Of a stretch of DNA of 57,135 bases, positions 1 through 7,934 are shown piece by piece. Numbering within the stretch: position 1 is the first letter of the stretch; each line of letters starts with the position of its first letter. The stretch is from positions 1-57,135 of the forward strand of contig SLSF01000048.1 in NCBI GenBank assembly GCA_007130605.1, read 5' to 3'. Position numbers and translations under genes: made by a program. Origin of the DNA: Gemmatimonadota bacterium (GTDB lineage Bacteria > Gemmatimonadota > Gemmatimonadetes > Longimicrobiales > Gaopeijiaceae). Below the pieces are notes generated by a model. The model was not told the origin of the DNA and ran no database searches. It saw only the letters and a program-made list of their open reading frames with translations.

Positions 1-1
1 G

Positions 2-103
2 CGGCGCGCCCTCTACCAGCTCTATCCCCTCCTGGTCCATGTGGAGCTCTTCGGAGAGGGGTACGCCACCCGCACCGAGGCCGCGGCGCGCTCCGTGGCG
101 TGA
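2..103 (+). CDS. Fructosamine/ketosamine-3-kinase family protein, C-terminal end only
   Basis: The window opens inside this gene; only the last 33 residues and the TGA stop are present. The tail reads RALYQLYPLLVHVELFGEGY, which matches the conserved end of fructosamine-3-kinase proteins (YQLYPLLVHxxLFGxxY), where the last helices of the choline-kinase-like fold lie. Members phosphorylate ketosamines on glycated proteins so that the sugar falls off. The active site lies outside the window, so activity cannot be judged. Its stop codon directly abuts the stop codon of the convergent O-methyltransferase gene, with no intergenic base. Confidence 0.75.
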   Translation, partial: RRALYQLYPLLVHVELFGEGYATRTEAAARSVA

Positions 104-790
104 TCAGCCCGGCCGGCGCCGGGCCAGTGCGAGGCCGTCGCCGATGGGGAGGACCAGGGGATCCCACCGACGGTCCTCCACCAGGGTCCGGTGGACCCGG
201 AGGATGGCCGCGGTGGCCTCGTCCACCTCGTCCCCCTCGGCCACCGGCGGCTCTGAGGGCATCGCGTCGGAGCCCTTAGCCCAGAAGTCGACGATCTGCC
301 CCTTCCAGAGGACATTGTCGATGAGGAGGAGGCCGTCGGGTCGGAGGAGCCGGTGGGCCTCGTCGATGTAGTGAGGGAGGCTCTCCTTGTCGGCGTCCAG
401 GTGCATGGCATCCCACCCGCCCGGATCCTCCATGGCCTCGAGGAGGAGACGGGCGTCCCCCTCGCGGACCTCGACCCGGTCCCCGAGCCCGGCACGGGCC
501 AGGTGTCCGCGGGCCGCCTCCGCCCGTTCGCCATCGATCTCGAGGGTCACCAGGAGACCCCCCGGGGGAAGGGCCCGGCCGATCCAGTGGGCCGAGTAGC
601 CTGCGAGGGTGCCCACCTCGATGACCCTCCGGGCCCCGATCAGCGGCAGGAGGAGCTGGATCGTCCGGGCGGTGAGACGGGGGAGGTGGATCTCGGGAAA
701 GCCCCGTCGTTCGGCATCGTTTCGGACCCCCCGGAGCTCCGGGTCCTCGGGGGCGTAGAAGGCTTCGAGCCACGCCTCCACCGACGCCAT
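104..790 (-). CDS. O-methyltransferase, SAM-dependent (family 3, caffeoyl-CoA/catechol type)
   Basis: A 228-residue cytosolic class I methyltransferase. The SAM-binding motif I is VIEVGTLAGYSAHWIGRALP (residues about 56-75), followed by an acidic strand end (LVTLEID). The metal- and substrate-binding signatures HLDADKESLPHYID and LLLIDNVLWKGQIVD are those of the divalent-cation-dependent O-methyltransferase family that acts on catechol-like hydroxyls. Length is normal for the family. The start ATG overlaps the stop of the upstream aminotransferase gene as TGATG, so the two are translationally coupled. The natural substrate cannot be read from the sequence. Confidence 0.9.
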   Translation of the reverse strand: MASVEAWLEAFYAPEDPELRGVRNDAERRGFPEIHLPRLTARTIQLLLPLIGARRVIEVGTLAGYSAHWIGRALPPGGLLVTLEIDGERAEAARGHLARAGLGDRVEVREGDARLLLEAMEDPGGWDAMHLDADKESLPHYIDEAHRLLRPDGLLLIDNVLWKGQIVDFWAKGSDAMPSEPPVAEGDEVDEATAAILRVHRTLVEDRRWDPLVLPIGDGLALARRRPG

Positions 791-1995
791 CAGCCCCCTC
801 CTGCCCGGCTCCGGGCGAGCCTCCGGACGGCCTCTTCGAGAAGGGCATCCGAGGTCGCGTAGCTGAGCCGCACGAAGCGGTCATCGCCGAAGGCGACGCC
901 GGGGACCATGGCCACCCCGACCTCCTCCAGGAGATCCGAGCACCACGCCTCGGAACCGTCGATCCCGTCCCCATAGCGGCTGTCGGTCCGGATGAAGAGG
1001 TAGAAGGCGCCGCCGGGCTCCAGGATCTCCAGCCCGGGAAGGGCCTCCCTGATCCCCGCCATGACCTGGTCCCTCCGGCGACGAAAGGCCTGGACCATGG
1101 CGGCGATCTCGCGGTCGGCATCGTCGGGCCTGGAGAGGGCCTCGAGGGCGGCCATCTGCGAGGGGGTGGCGGCGTTGGAGGTGGAGTGGCTCTGGAGTGC
1201 GCCGAGCTTCTTCGCGATCTCGGGAGAGGTCACCGCGTACCCGATCCGCCACCCGGTCATGGCGTACGCCTTGGAGACGCCATCGATGATGACGGCCGAC
1301 CCCACGTCCTCCGCATCCAGGTCCATGAGACCCGGTGCCGGCGCCCCCGCCTCGTCGAAGTGGATGCGTCGGTAGATCTCGTCGCTCAGAAGGTGGATGC
1401 CCCGGTCCCGGCACCAGCGGGCCACCGCCTGGAGTTCTTCTGCGGAGTAGACGGCGCCGGTGGGATTGGAGGGCGAACAGAGGATGAGTCCCCGGGTCGC
1501 CGGCGTGCGATGGGCCTCGAGGATCTCGGGGTCCAGCCGGAATCCGCCCTCCTCGGGCCCTGCCACGAAGACCGGCTCGGCCCGGGCGAGGGAGACGATC
1601 TGGGGATAGCTTGTCCAGTAGGGCGTGGCGATCATCACCTCGTCGCCCGGCCCGAAGAGCGCCATGCACGCATTGTAGAGGGCCTGCTTCGCGCCGCATG
1701 TGACCACGACGCCGTCGGAGGTCACGGACCAGCCCTTCCCCCCCCCGCTTCGCATCATCGACGCCGCCACCGCCGAGCGGAGTTCGGGAAGGCCGGGGGC
1801 GGGGGTATAGCGGGTGTGCCCCTCGCGGATGGCCCGGATCCCTGCCTGGGCGATCCAGTCGGGGGTGGGAAAGTCGGGCTCCCCCGCGCTCAGATCGATG
1901 ATGTCGCGCCCTTCGGTCTTGAGCTTCTTGGCAAGGGTGCTCACCGCGATGGTGGCGGAAGGGCGGAGGCGAGCGATGTTGGAACTGAAGTCCAT
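790..1995 (-). CDS. Pyridoxal-phosphate aminotransferase, class I (aspartate aminotransferase-like)
   Basis: With the start at MDFSSNIARL the protein is 401 residues, typical for prokaryotic aspartate/aromatic aminotransferases of subgroup I-gamma. Visible PLP features are the SNPTG motif (N177), SDEIY (D205, Y208), the Schiff-base lysine K242 in SKAYAMTGWR, and the substrate-carboxylate arginine in FVRLSYATSD near the C-terminus. An upstream ATG would add 24 residues with no family similarity, so the shorter start is preferred, although no strong Shine-Dalgarno precedes it. It is coupled by TGATG to the O-methyltransferase gene. Amino donor is likely glutamate or aspartate; exact specificity is not determinable. 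Confidence 0.9.
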   Translation of the reverse strand: MDFSSNIARLRPSATIAVSTLAKKLKTEGRDIIDLSAGEPDFPTPDWIAQAGIRAIREGHTRYTPAPGLPELRSAVAASMMRSGGGKGWSVTSDGVVVTCGAKQALYNACMALFGPGDEVMIATPYWTSYPQIVSLARAEPVFVAGPEEGGFRLDPEILEAHRTPATRGLILCSPSNPTGAVYSAEELQAVARWCRDRGIHLLSDEIYRRIHFDEAGAPAPGLMDLDAEDVGSAVIIDGVSKAYAMTGWRIGYAVTSPEIAKKLGALQSHSTSNAATPSQMAALEALSRPDDADREIAAMVQAFRRRRDQVMAGIREALPGLEILEPGGAFYLFIRTDSRYGDGIDGSEAWCSDLLEEVGVAMVPGVAFGDDRFVRLSYATSDALLEEAVRRLARSRAGGG

Positions 1996-2090
1996 GAGAG
2001 GTCGGGGACACGGGGAACGGATCAACTCCCGGGAATCCGGGGTCCCCAATATGCCCCGGTCCATCACCGGACAGCAAGAAGCCTCCCGAC

Positions 2091-2095
2091 AAGGA
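2091..2095 (+). promoter_or_regulatory. Shine-Dalgarno AAGGA that points to a CTG start
   Basis: AAGGA is followed by seven bases and then CTG at 2103. No ATG, GTG or TTG lies in frame between the preceding in-frame stop and GTG 2124, yet the first beta strand of the protein is encoded before that GTG. This ribosome-binding site therefore decides for the CTG. Confidence 0.45.
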
Positions 2096-2102
2096 TCCTC
2101 CC

Positions 2103-2642
2103 CTGCTCATCGCATACGACTACGTGGACCCGGGCTCCTACCTGGTCCACACACTGGTTGACGACGCCGAGTGGCTCCCCCTGGAGCTCGCACCTCCGTC
2201 GGGTCCCCGCGTCGATCCGCACGATCCCCACTGGATCGCCATGCACGAGGCGCTGGCCGACGAGGCGGCCCGGATGGAAGTCCCCTTCCGGATTCCGAAC
2301 CATGTCCCCCACTCCCGAAAGGCAATGGAGCTGGCACTCCACGCGGCGGAGAAGGGCCGCTTTCCCCAGGTCCACGCCGCCCTCTTCCGGGCTCACTTCG
2401 TCGATGGGCTCGACCTGGAGCGGATCGACCACCTGGTCCGCATCGCGGCCGCCGCCGAACTCGAAGAGGCGGAGGTCCGCACCATCCTGGGCGTCGACCG
2501 CTTCCGACCCGAGATCGAGGCCATCCGGGAGCGGCTTCGAGGGGAGGGAATCCGGGGCGTTCCCACGATCCGGCGCGACGGATCCACCCTCGAGGGGTTC
2601 CGTAGTGCGGACGACCTCAAGATATTTCTGGAGGATGGCTGA
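2103..2642 (+). CDS. DsbA-fold (FrnE/HCCA isomerase-like) protein without CxxC
   Basis: A thioredoxin-fold protein of the DsbA superfamily with a helical insertion. The first strand and active-site turn read LLIAYDYVDPGSYLVH, where FrnE-type proteins have CPWC and 2-hydroxychromene-2-carboxylate isomerases have serine. Later family features are PNHVPHSRKAMELALHAAEK, FRAHFVDGLDLERIDHL and the cis-proline loop GIRGVPTI, then EGFRSADDL. No cysteine pair exists, so a disulfide oxidoreductase role is unlikely; a glutathione- or CoA-linked isomerase or a scaffold role is possible. If translated from GTG 2124 the first strand is lost, so CTG 2103 is proposed. It heads a plus-strand run that ends at the terminator near 4580. 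Confidence 0.75.
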   Translation: MLIAYDYVDPGSYLVHTLVDDAEWLPLELAPPSGPRVDPHDPHWIAMHEALADEAARMEVPFRIPNHVPHSRKAMELALHAAEKGRFPQVHAALFRAHFVDGLDLERIDHLVRIAAAAELEEAEVRTILGVDRFRPEIEAIRERLRGEGIRGVPTIRRDGSTLEGFRSADDLKIFLEDG

Positions 2643-2666
2643 CGAACATCAGACAGGGACGAGCAG

Positions 2667-2969
2667 ATGGCCGGGTACGTACGCAAGACTGCCCTTTCGC
2701 CCGCCGAGGCGCTGGAGCGGGCCGAGAAGATCCTCCCCGAACGGATCGGACTCACCCGGAGCAAGGGCTCCGGGCACTCCGCCACCTACACGGGGGAGGA
2801 GGGGACGGTGACGCTCAAGGCGCATCCCCACTACTATTACACCGAGGTGGTGGCCCAGACCGATGGCCTCCGGACCTCGCGGATCGACTACGAGATACAG
2901 AACTTTCTGAACCGGCTCCCCTACGAGCCGGAAGATACCGGTGGGCCGGGGTCGGGCGACCCCTCCTGA
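2667..2969 (+). CDS. Conserved-looking small protein, function unknown (100 aa)
   Basis: A 100-residue soluble protein beginning MAGYVRKTAL. It has a helix with a heptad-like pattern (SPAEALERAEKILPERIGLT), then strands TVTLKAHPHYYYTEVVAQ, and an acidic, Pro/Gly-rich tail. No signal peptide, membrane segment or metal-binding cluster is visible. It begins 24 bases after the DsbA-fold gene and ends 53 bases before the DEAD-box-like gene, in the same direction, so the three are probably cotranscribed. I do not recognise the family. Confidence 0.65.
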   Translation: MAGYVRKTALSPAEALERAEKILPERIGLTRSKGSGHSATYTGEEGTVTLKAHPHYYYTEVVAQTDGLRTSRIDYEIQNFLNRLPYEPEDTGGPGSGDPS

Positions 2970-3022
2970 ACCGGAAAGACATTCATGGGTTTGCGCCGCC
3001 GGAATCCGGCGATGGGAGTGGT

Positions 3023-4546
3023 ATGGACACCTTTGAGGAAGTGGGGCTTGCCCCCGAACTGGTCGAGTCCCTGATCGCCGAGGGGATCGAGCGTCCCACC
3101 ACCCTGCAGGCCGAGGCGATGCCGGTCCTGATGAAGGGGAATTCGGCGCTGGTCCGAGGGGGCTCGGGCGCCGGAGTCCTGGTGACCTACGGGGCGCCCC
3201 TCCTGGACCGGATCGAGCCCGGTGGAAGCTCCCCTCGCGGACTCGTGATGGTCGCCGACCGGAGCCACGCCGTCCGCCTGGCCCGCGCCCTCGCCCGCCT
3301 GGGCACCTCGCTGGGACACCGGGTCGCCGCCATCGGTGGTCCCTTCGCCCTCCCCGAACATGCCGACATCCTCTTCGCCACACCCGAGGACCTGGTCTCA
3401 CCCGCCAGCGCCGACCGCGTGGTGCTGGATGGGATCGAGGTCTGGGTCATCGATGGCGCCACCGCCCTCATGGGCGATGAGAGCGCACGGAAGGCGGTGG
3501 AGATGGTCCTGGAGCGACTCCCTGCCGGTCAGGGCGTGGTTCTCGCCGACCCGGTCACCGAGAAGGTGAGCGATCTGGTGGAGCGCCGGCTCCCCCGGGC
3601 GGTCCACATCCCCTCGGACGCCGCGCGACCCGACACCGAGGGTGCCCCGGTGGAACGGGGACGCCTCCGGGTCCATGCCGCCGAGGACACTCCCGGAGAT
3701 GTCCTCCCCTCGCTGGTGGACACCCTCCTGCAGGAGGATGGCGTCCGGCACCTCCTCCTCTTCTTCCGGGGCGAGGACCAGGCCGCCGACGGGGGGGATC
3801 TCCTGACCCTCCACGGATTCCACGCCGGCGCCCCGGGGGATCCGGATGTGCCGGTCTGGCTCGCGGTCGACGCCATGGAGGCCCGCCAGGCCATTCGCGA
3901 AGCCGGAGTGGGCGAATCGGTGCTGGCACTCTCGGTGGGCGCCCCCGCCGATGTGGACGAGCTCGACCGGAGGCACGGGGGGTCACGGGATGGCGGGGTG
4001 ATCCTGGCGCCAACCCGGCAGCAGCCACACCTCCGCCGGCTCGCCGGCGAAGCCGGGTACCGGGTGGAGTGGATCTCCGAGGAGTTCTCGGTGGCGGAGG
4101 CCGCCGTCCGGCAGCTTGAAGCGGAGATCGCCGACGCCATCGCCAACGCCGACCTCGCTCCCTCGCACATGATGCTGGAGCGGGTGGTGCGAGAGCATGG
4201 CGCCGCCCAGGTGGCGGCGGCGCTGACCTGGCTCCTTCGGTCGGGGCGGGTGGCGCCCGATGCCAGTGCGCCCACGGCATTCGTCCGCCTCTTCCTCTCC
4301 ATCGGGAGCCGCGACGGCGTGAGCCCGGGAGACCTCCTGGGGGCCATCACCGGCGAAGCCGAGATCGATGGCGAGCGGGTGGGCCGAATCGATATCCGCG
4401 ACACCTTCTCGAAGGTGGATGTGGACGAGAAGGTGGCCGGTCGGGTCATCGAGGCCCTGAACGGGATCTCGGTGCGCGGTCGGAGTGTTCGCGCCGACTA
4501 CGATCGGGGAGGCCCCCGGCCGCAAAGCCGTCGCCCCAAGCGATGA
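3023..4546 (+). CDS. Degenerate DEAD-box helicase-like protein with C-terminal DbpA RNA-binding domain
   Basis: A 507-residue protein with the outline of a DEAD-box RNA helicase. The Q-motif is kept (PTTLQAEAMP, Q29), but motif I reads RGGSGAGVL (residues 45-53) with Val52 in place of the Walker A lysine and Leu53 in place of Thr. Motif II is DGAT (144-147) instead of DEAD, the PTREL motif is ADRSH, and SAT is ADP (175-177). The arginine-finger motif VI is not recognisable. Residues about 420-495 (FVRLFLSIGSRDGVSPGDLL onward) match the DbpA-type RNA-binding domain that recognises 23S rRNA hairpin 92 in DbpA, followed by a basic tail. ATP hydrolysis is not expected; RNA binding is. A GGGAG Shine-Dalgarno precedes the ATG. 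Last gene before a strong terminator. Confidence 0.88.
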   Translation: MDTFEEVGLAPELVESLIAEGIERPTTLQAEAMPVLMKGNSALVRGGSGAGVLVTYGAPLLDRIEPGGSSPRGLVMVADRSHAVRLARALARLGTSLGHRVAAIGGPFALPEHADILFATPEDLVSPASADRVVLDGIEVWVIDGATALMGDESARKAVEMVLERLPAGQGVVLADPVTEKVSDLVERRLPRAVHIPSDAARPDTEGAPVERGRLRVHAAEDTPGDVLPSLVDTLLQEDGVRHLLLFFRGEDQAADGGDLLTLHGFHAGAPGDPDVPVWLAVDAMEARQAIREAGVGESVLALSVGAPADVDELDRRHGGSRDGGVILAPTRQQPHLRRLAGEAGYRVEWISEEFSVAEAAVRQLEAEIADAIANADLAPSHMMLERVVREHGAAQVAAALTWLLRSGRVAPDASAPTAFVRLFLSIGSRDGVSPGDLLGAITGEAEIDGERVGRIDIRDTFSKVDVDEKVAGRVIEALNGISVRGRSVRADYDRGGPRPQSRRPKR

Positions 4547-4551
4547 GGCAC

Positions 4552-4587
4552 AAAAAAAGGCCCCGTCGGATGACGGGGCCTTTTTTT
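4552..4587. terminator. Bidirectional rho-independent terminator
   Basis: A perfect 9-bp stem GGCCCCGTC (4559-4567), loop GGAT, GACGGGGCC (4572-4580), flanked by seven A's on the left and seven T's on the right. It therefore ends transcripts from both sides: the plus-strand DEAD-box-like gene and the minus-strand HU gene. Confidence 0.95.
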
Positions 4588-4632
4588 GTTGTCGCGGGTC
4601 CGTGCGGGACCCGTCTGCGACGGACGACTCGC

Positions 4633-4917
4633 TTACTTCACGGCGTCCTTGAGTCCCTTACCGGCACGGAAGCCGGGGGTCTTCGTCGCGGGAATCTTGA
4701 TCGACTCACCGGTGCGGGGGTTCCGGCCGGTCCGGGCCTTCCGCTTCTTGCTCTCGAAGGTTCCGAATCCGGTGATCTGAACGCGGTTCCCCTTCTTGAG
4801 GGCCTTCGCAATGATTCCGGAGTCGGTGGCGAAGAGGGCGTCGATGGCGCGACCGGAGTCGGCCTTCGTCATTCCCGTCTCATTCGCCAGGGCATCCACG
4901 AGTTCGGACTTGTTCAT
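4633..4917 (-). CDS. HU family DNA-binding protein
   Basis: A 94-residue histone-like protein starting [20 protein letters not shown]. The beta-arm signature of HU/IHF ([20 protein letters not shown], then [10 protein letters not shown]) and the C-terminal helix ([14 protein letters not shown]) are complete. It bends and compacts DNA as a dimer. The ATG at 4917 is chosen because AGGAG (4930-4926) lies eight bases upstream; a GTG start at 4926 would sit on top of that ribosome-binding site. Single gene with its own upstream region and terminator. Confidence 0.95.
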   Translation of the reverse strand: MNKSELVDALANETGMTKADSGRAIDALFATDSGIIAKALKKGNRVQITGFGTFESKKRKARTGRNPRTGESIKIPATKTPGFRAGKGLKDAVK

Positions 4918-5384
4918 CAGGATCACTCCTCTCTGGGTGATGGTGATGGATCAGGGCAGCCCCGAACGCATTCGGGCTCGGCCGACCCGTCGGTGTGTGG
5001 GCGCCATCCGGATCTCTGTCGGACTCCGGCTGCGCCGTGGTGCTTCCGGCCACTGGACGGCTCCCACGGAGCGTGCCGAAAGTTGAAGTGGAAGGGTAAG
5101 TACCACCCCGGTGAGCGTCAAGAGAGGGGGACCCCCGGAAATCCGCTTGAATACTGGCTTCCGAGCCTATCGGAAGGGAAACGGATGGTGCGCCCGAAGC
5201 CGGACGGGGTCAGGCCGACCCCATCTCGAAAGCCGTCATTCCCTTGCGCCATATGCGGTTACAGCGCTAGTTCCATGGAAGGAGCGGGCGGCGAGCGCCC
5301 CTTCTCCATACCCTCTCCACCGAGGTCCGGTCGGGCCATTTCGTCCAATGGCGATCGGACGGTCCCTCCTGACGCTGCGGCCCA
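4918..5384. other. Intergenic region upstream of HU and of the zinc-ribbon/rimK operon
   Basis: 467 bases with no convincing gene. It contains the HU 5' leader, a small hairpin CCCGAA-CGCA-TTCGGG (4961-4976) in that leader, and a weak minus-strand promoter candidate at 5093-5121. It presumably also drives the plus-strand operon starting at 5385, but no plus-strand promoter stands out. Confidence 0.5.
5093..5121 (-). promoter_or_regulatory. Candidate HU promoter (TTGACG-17-TACCCT)
   Basis: On the minus strand TTGACG (5121-5116) is followed after 17 bases by TACCCT (5098-5093), which fits the relaxed TAnnnT -10 form common in GC-rich genomes. This would give a leader of about 170 bases for the HU mRNA. 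Based on pattern only. Confidence 0.3.
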
Positions 5385-5618
5385 ATGAGCGAATCCCGCC
5401 GACCGACGGTATATTCCCGAACCGAAGTCGCCACCATCCGGGACGAGTGGTCCGCGAAGGGAAGTGCAGCGTGTCCGGAATGCGGGACCGTCCTGGAGGA
5501 ACAAGACGTTCCACCCCATGCCGGAGTCCCCTACGTCCGTCGAAGGGTCTGGCTCCTCTGTGGTCGCTGTGGCCGGAGTGCCCTCGTCGAATCTCCCCGA
5601 ACCCCTCCACGCTCATGA
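5385..5618 (+). CDS. Small zinc-ribbon protein (77 aa), first gene of the rimK-like operon
   Basis: A 77-residue protein with two CxxC knuckles, C30-x2-C33 (ACPECG) and C59-x2-C62 (LCGRCG), spaced as in a zinc ribbon, with a basic strand between them (VRRRVWLL). The termination codon overlaps the next start as ATGA (5615-5618), which ties it to the RimB-like gene. In Pseudomonas the rimK operon also begins with a small gene (rimA) before rimB and rimK; whether this zinc ribbon plays a similar part is inference from position only. No clear Shine-Dalgarno precedes the ATG, so the start is less certain than the frame. Confidence 0.65.
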   Translation: MSESRRPTVYSRTEVATIRDEWSAKGSAACPECGTVLEEQDVPPHAGVPYVRRRVWLLCGRCGRSALVESPRTPPRS

Positions 5619-6067
5619 GCGGAAGACAGGAACGGACCCTCGTGGGCTGGCGGGAGTGGGCCACCCTTCCCGACCTGGGGACTCCGCCCATGAAGGCGAA
5701 GATCGACACCGGGGCCCGGACCTCGGCCCTCCATGTCTCGGATCTCCGCGCACGGGAGGAGGGGGGACGGACGATCCTCTCCTTCGTGATCCTCCCGGTG
5801 CAGAGGAGTGACGAGGGCCCCATCCATGCCCAGGCGCCCCTCCTGGAGTACCGGGAGGTCCGCCCGTCCTCCGGACGCGCGGTGCGCCGACCAGTGATCT
5901 CCACCACCCTCGCCATGGGGGAGTGGAGGGGGACCATCGAGCTCACCCTTGCCGACCGGGACCAGATGGGATTCCGGATGCTCCTGGGCCGCACTGCCCT
6001 TCGCTCCCATTTTCTCGTGGATCCCGCCGCATCCTTCCTCACCACCCCCCGGAACCCCGCCCCATGA
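5615..6067 (+). CDS. RimB-like retropepsin-type protease (ATP-dependent zinc protease family)
   Basis: A 150-residue protein of the family long labelled putative ATP-dependent zinc protease. It opens with [14 protein letters not shown] and then [14 protein letters not shown], where D31-T-G is the single aspartic-protease (retropepsin) motif of the family; the second conserved block is [12 protein letters not shown]. RimB proteins are encoded next to RimK and are thought to trim the glutamate tails that RimK adds. It overlaps both neighbours by ATGA, so the order zinc ribbon, RimB-like, RimK-like, AstE-like is a tight operon. Confidence 0.85.
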   Translation: MSGRQERTLVGWREWATLPDLGTPPMKAKIDTGARTSALHVSDLRAREEGGRTILSFVILPVQRSDEGPIHAQAPLLEYREVRPSSGRAVRRPVISTTLAMGEWRGTIELTLADRDQMGFRMLLGRTALRSHFLVDPAASFLTTPRNPAP

Positions 6068-6993
6068 AGATCGGAATCCTCTCCCGAAAGGCCTCCCTCT
6101 ACTCCACCAGCCGGCTCGTGGAAGCCGCCACCGAACGGGACCACGAGGTCCGCGTCATCAACTATCTCCGGGCCTACATGGAGATCAACGAGAAGCGCCC
6201 CCGGGTCCTCTACCAGGACCTGGTTTCGGACCGGAACGCGGTGGAGGAGGAGCTGGAGTTCGACGCGGTGATCCCCCGGATCGGTGCGTCGTACACCTTC
6301 TACGGGACCGCCCTGGTCCGCCAGTTCGAGATGATGGGGGTCTTCACCTCCAACGAGTCGCAGGCCATCACCCGGGCCCGCGACAAACTCCGGTCCATCC
6401 AGATCCTCTCCCGGGCCAAGGTGGGACTTCCGGTGACCACCTTCGCCCACGACGCCCGTCATGCCAAGGGCCTCATCGACCGGGTCGGCGGGGCCCCCCT
6501 CATCGTGAAGCTCCTGGAGGGGACCCAGGGGCTCGGGGTCGTCCTGGCCGAGACCCGGAAGGCCGCCGAGTCGGTCATCGGGGCCTTCCGGCAGCTGGAC
6601 GCCAACATCCTGGTCCAGGAATTCATCCGCGAGGCGGGAGGGAGTGACCTGCGGGTCATTGTCATCGGGGGGAAAGTGGTGGCCGCCATGGTGCGCCACG
6701 CGGCGCCCGGCGAGTTCCGCTCGAACCTCCATCGGGGGGGCACCGCCGAGAAGGCGAAGCTCTCCGCCGCCGAGCGCCGGACGGCGGTGAAGGCGGCGAA
6801 GGCGCTGGGGCTCGATGTGGCCGGGGTCGACATGCTCCGGGCGGAGCGCGGGCCGGTGGTCATCGAGGTCAACTCCTCGCCCGGACTGGAAGGGGTCGAG
6901 GCGGCCACCGGGATCGATGTGGCCGGACGGATCATCGAATGGATCGAGGAGCAGGCCCCCCGGGGGAACCGGAAGGACCGGGTCCGCGCATGA
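6064..6993 (+). CDS. rimK: RimK-like ATP-grasp glutamate ligase
   Basis: A 309-residue ATP-grasp ligase. It starts [20 protein letters not shown] as RimK proteins do, with the N-terminal substrate domain, then the ATP-grasp core: [16 protein letters not shown] (ATP lysine and glycine loop), [17 protein letters not shown], and the metal-binding end [15 protein letters not shown]. coli RimK adds glutamates to the C-terminus of ribosomal protein S6; relatives make poly-glutamate or modify other carriers, so the target here is open. ATGA overlaps connect it to the RimB-like gene before and the AstE/AspA-like gene after. Confidence 0.92.
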   Translation: MKIGILSRKASLYSTSRLVEAATERDHEVRVINYLRAYMEINEKRPRVLYQDLVSDRNAVEEELEFDAVIPRIGASYTFYGTALVRQFEMMGVFTSNESQAITRARDKLRSIQILSRAKVGLPVTTFAHDARHAKGLIDRVGGAPLIVKLLEGTQGLGVVLAETRKAAESVIGAFRQLDANILVQEFIREAGGSDLRVIVIGGKVVAAMVRHAAPGEFRSNLHRGGTAEKAKLSAAERRTAVKAAKALGLDVAGVDMLRAERGPVVIEVNSSPGLEGVEAATGIDVAGRIIEWIEEQAPRGNRKDRVRA

Positions 6994-7934
6994 AGGTCGA
7001 GGTCGCCGGCAACACCGTCCCCCCCGGGGAGAGCGCCCGTATCCATCTCCCGGCCGGACGACTCCCCACCGGCGCAGACGTCACCGTGCCCGTCGAAGTG
7101 ATCCACGGCATCCGGCCCGGCCCCCGGCTCTGGCTCTCGGCAGCGATTCATGGAGATGAGCTCAACGGCGTCGAGATCATCCGACAGGTCCTGGCCGACA
7201 CCCCGCCGAGACGCCTCTCCGGGGTCATCGTCGCCGCCCCCATCGTCAATGTCTACGGTTTCATCGCCCAGTCCCGCTACCTCCCGGACCGGCGGGACCT
7301 CAACCGCTCCTTTCCGGGGTCGGCCCGGGGATCGATGGCGTCGCGGCTCGCCCACCTCTTCATGGAGGAGGTCGTCCGGGGGTCCGATGTGGGGATCGAC
7401 CTGCACACGGGCTCCGACGACCGGACGAACCTGGCGCAGGTCCGGGGAGACCTCTCCGACCCCGGAACCCGTGAGCTCGCCCTGGCTTTCGGGGCGCCCG
7501 TCTCCCTTCACGCCAACACCCGCGACGGGTCCCTCCGCGCCGCCGCCACCCGCGATGGCTCGAAGGTCCTGGTCTTCGAGGGAGGCGAGGCGCGCCGCTT
7601 CAACCGCGAGATCATCGAGATCGGGACCCGGGGCGTGCTCCGGGTCATGGAGTCACTGGGGATGCGCCGCTCGTCGCGACCCACCGAGTCGCCCACCCTC
7701 GAGGCGACGGGGAGCCGCTGGGTCCGGGCCGGCCGGAGCGGCCTCATCCGGCTCAACGTGGAGCCGGGAGACCGGGTGGAGAAGCGGGACCAGCTCGGGG
7801 TCATCAAGGATGCCTTCGGCGATCGGATCCACAGGGTCCGGGCCGGCACCTCGGGCATCGTCATCGGCCTGACCCGGCAGCCCCAGGTGAACCGGGGGGA
7901 CGCCCTGGTTCACATCGCTCAGATCCAGCCCTGA
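6990..7934 (+). CDS. Succinylglutamate desuccinylase/aspartoacylase family M14 enzyme
   Basis: A 314-residue member of the AstE/AspA branch of the M14 zinc hydrolases. The zinc ligands are H54 and E57 in [10 protein letters not shown] and the histidine in [19 protein letters not shown] and [13 protein letters not shown] are also family signatures. A C-terminal barrel-like segment ([16 protein letters not shown]) resembles a biotinyl-lipoyl fold found in this subfamily. Proteins of this type are often encoded beside rimK and may hydrolyse an N-acyl amino acid or the amide that RimK forms; that role is inference. Start overlaps rimK by ATGA. Its last 16 bases overlap the end of the convergent uppP-like gene. 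Confidence 0.88.
   Translation: MKVEVAGNTVPPGESARIHLPAGRLPTGADVTVPVEVIHGIRPGPRLWLSAAIHGDELNGVEIIRQVLADTPPRRLSGVIVAAPIVNVYGFIAQSRYLPDRRDLNRSFPGSARGSMASRLAHLFMEEVVRGSDVGIDLHTGSDDRTNLAQVRGDLSDPGTRELALAFGAPVSLHANTRDGSLRAAATRDGSKVLVFEGGEARRFNREIIEIGTRGVLRVMESLGMRRSSRPTESPTLEATGSRWVRAGRSGLIRLNVEPGDRVEKRDQLGVIKDAFGDRIHRVRAGTSGIVIGLTRQPQVNRGDALVHIAQIQP

Noticed and set aside
4961-4976. Small hairpin CCCGAA-CGCA-TTCGGG as terminator
   Set aside because: No T-tract on either side; at most a structure in the HU leader.
5236-6732. 498-codon minus-strand open frame over the rimK operon
   Set aside because: Covers well-supported RimB and RimK genes on the other strand and has no family features.
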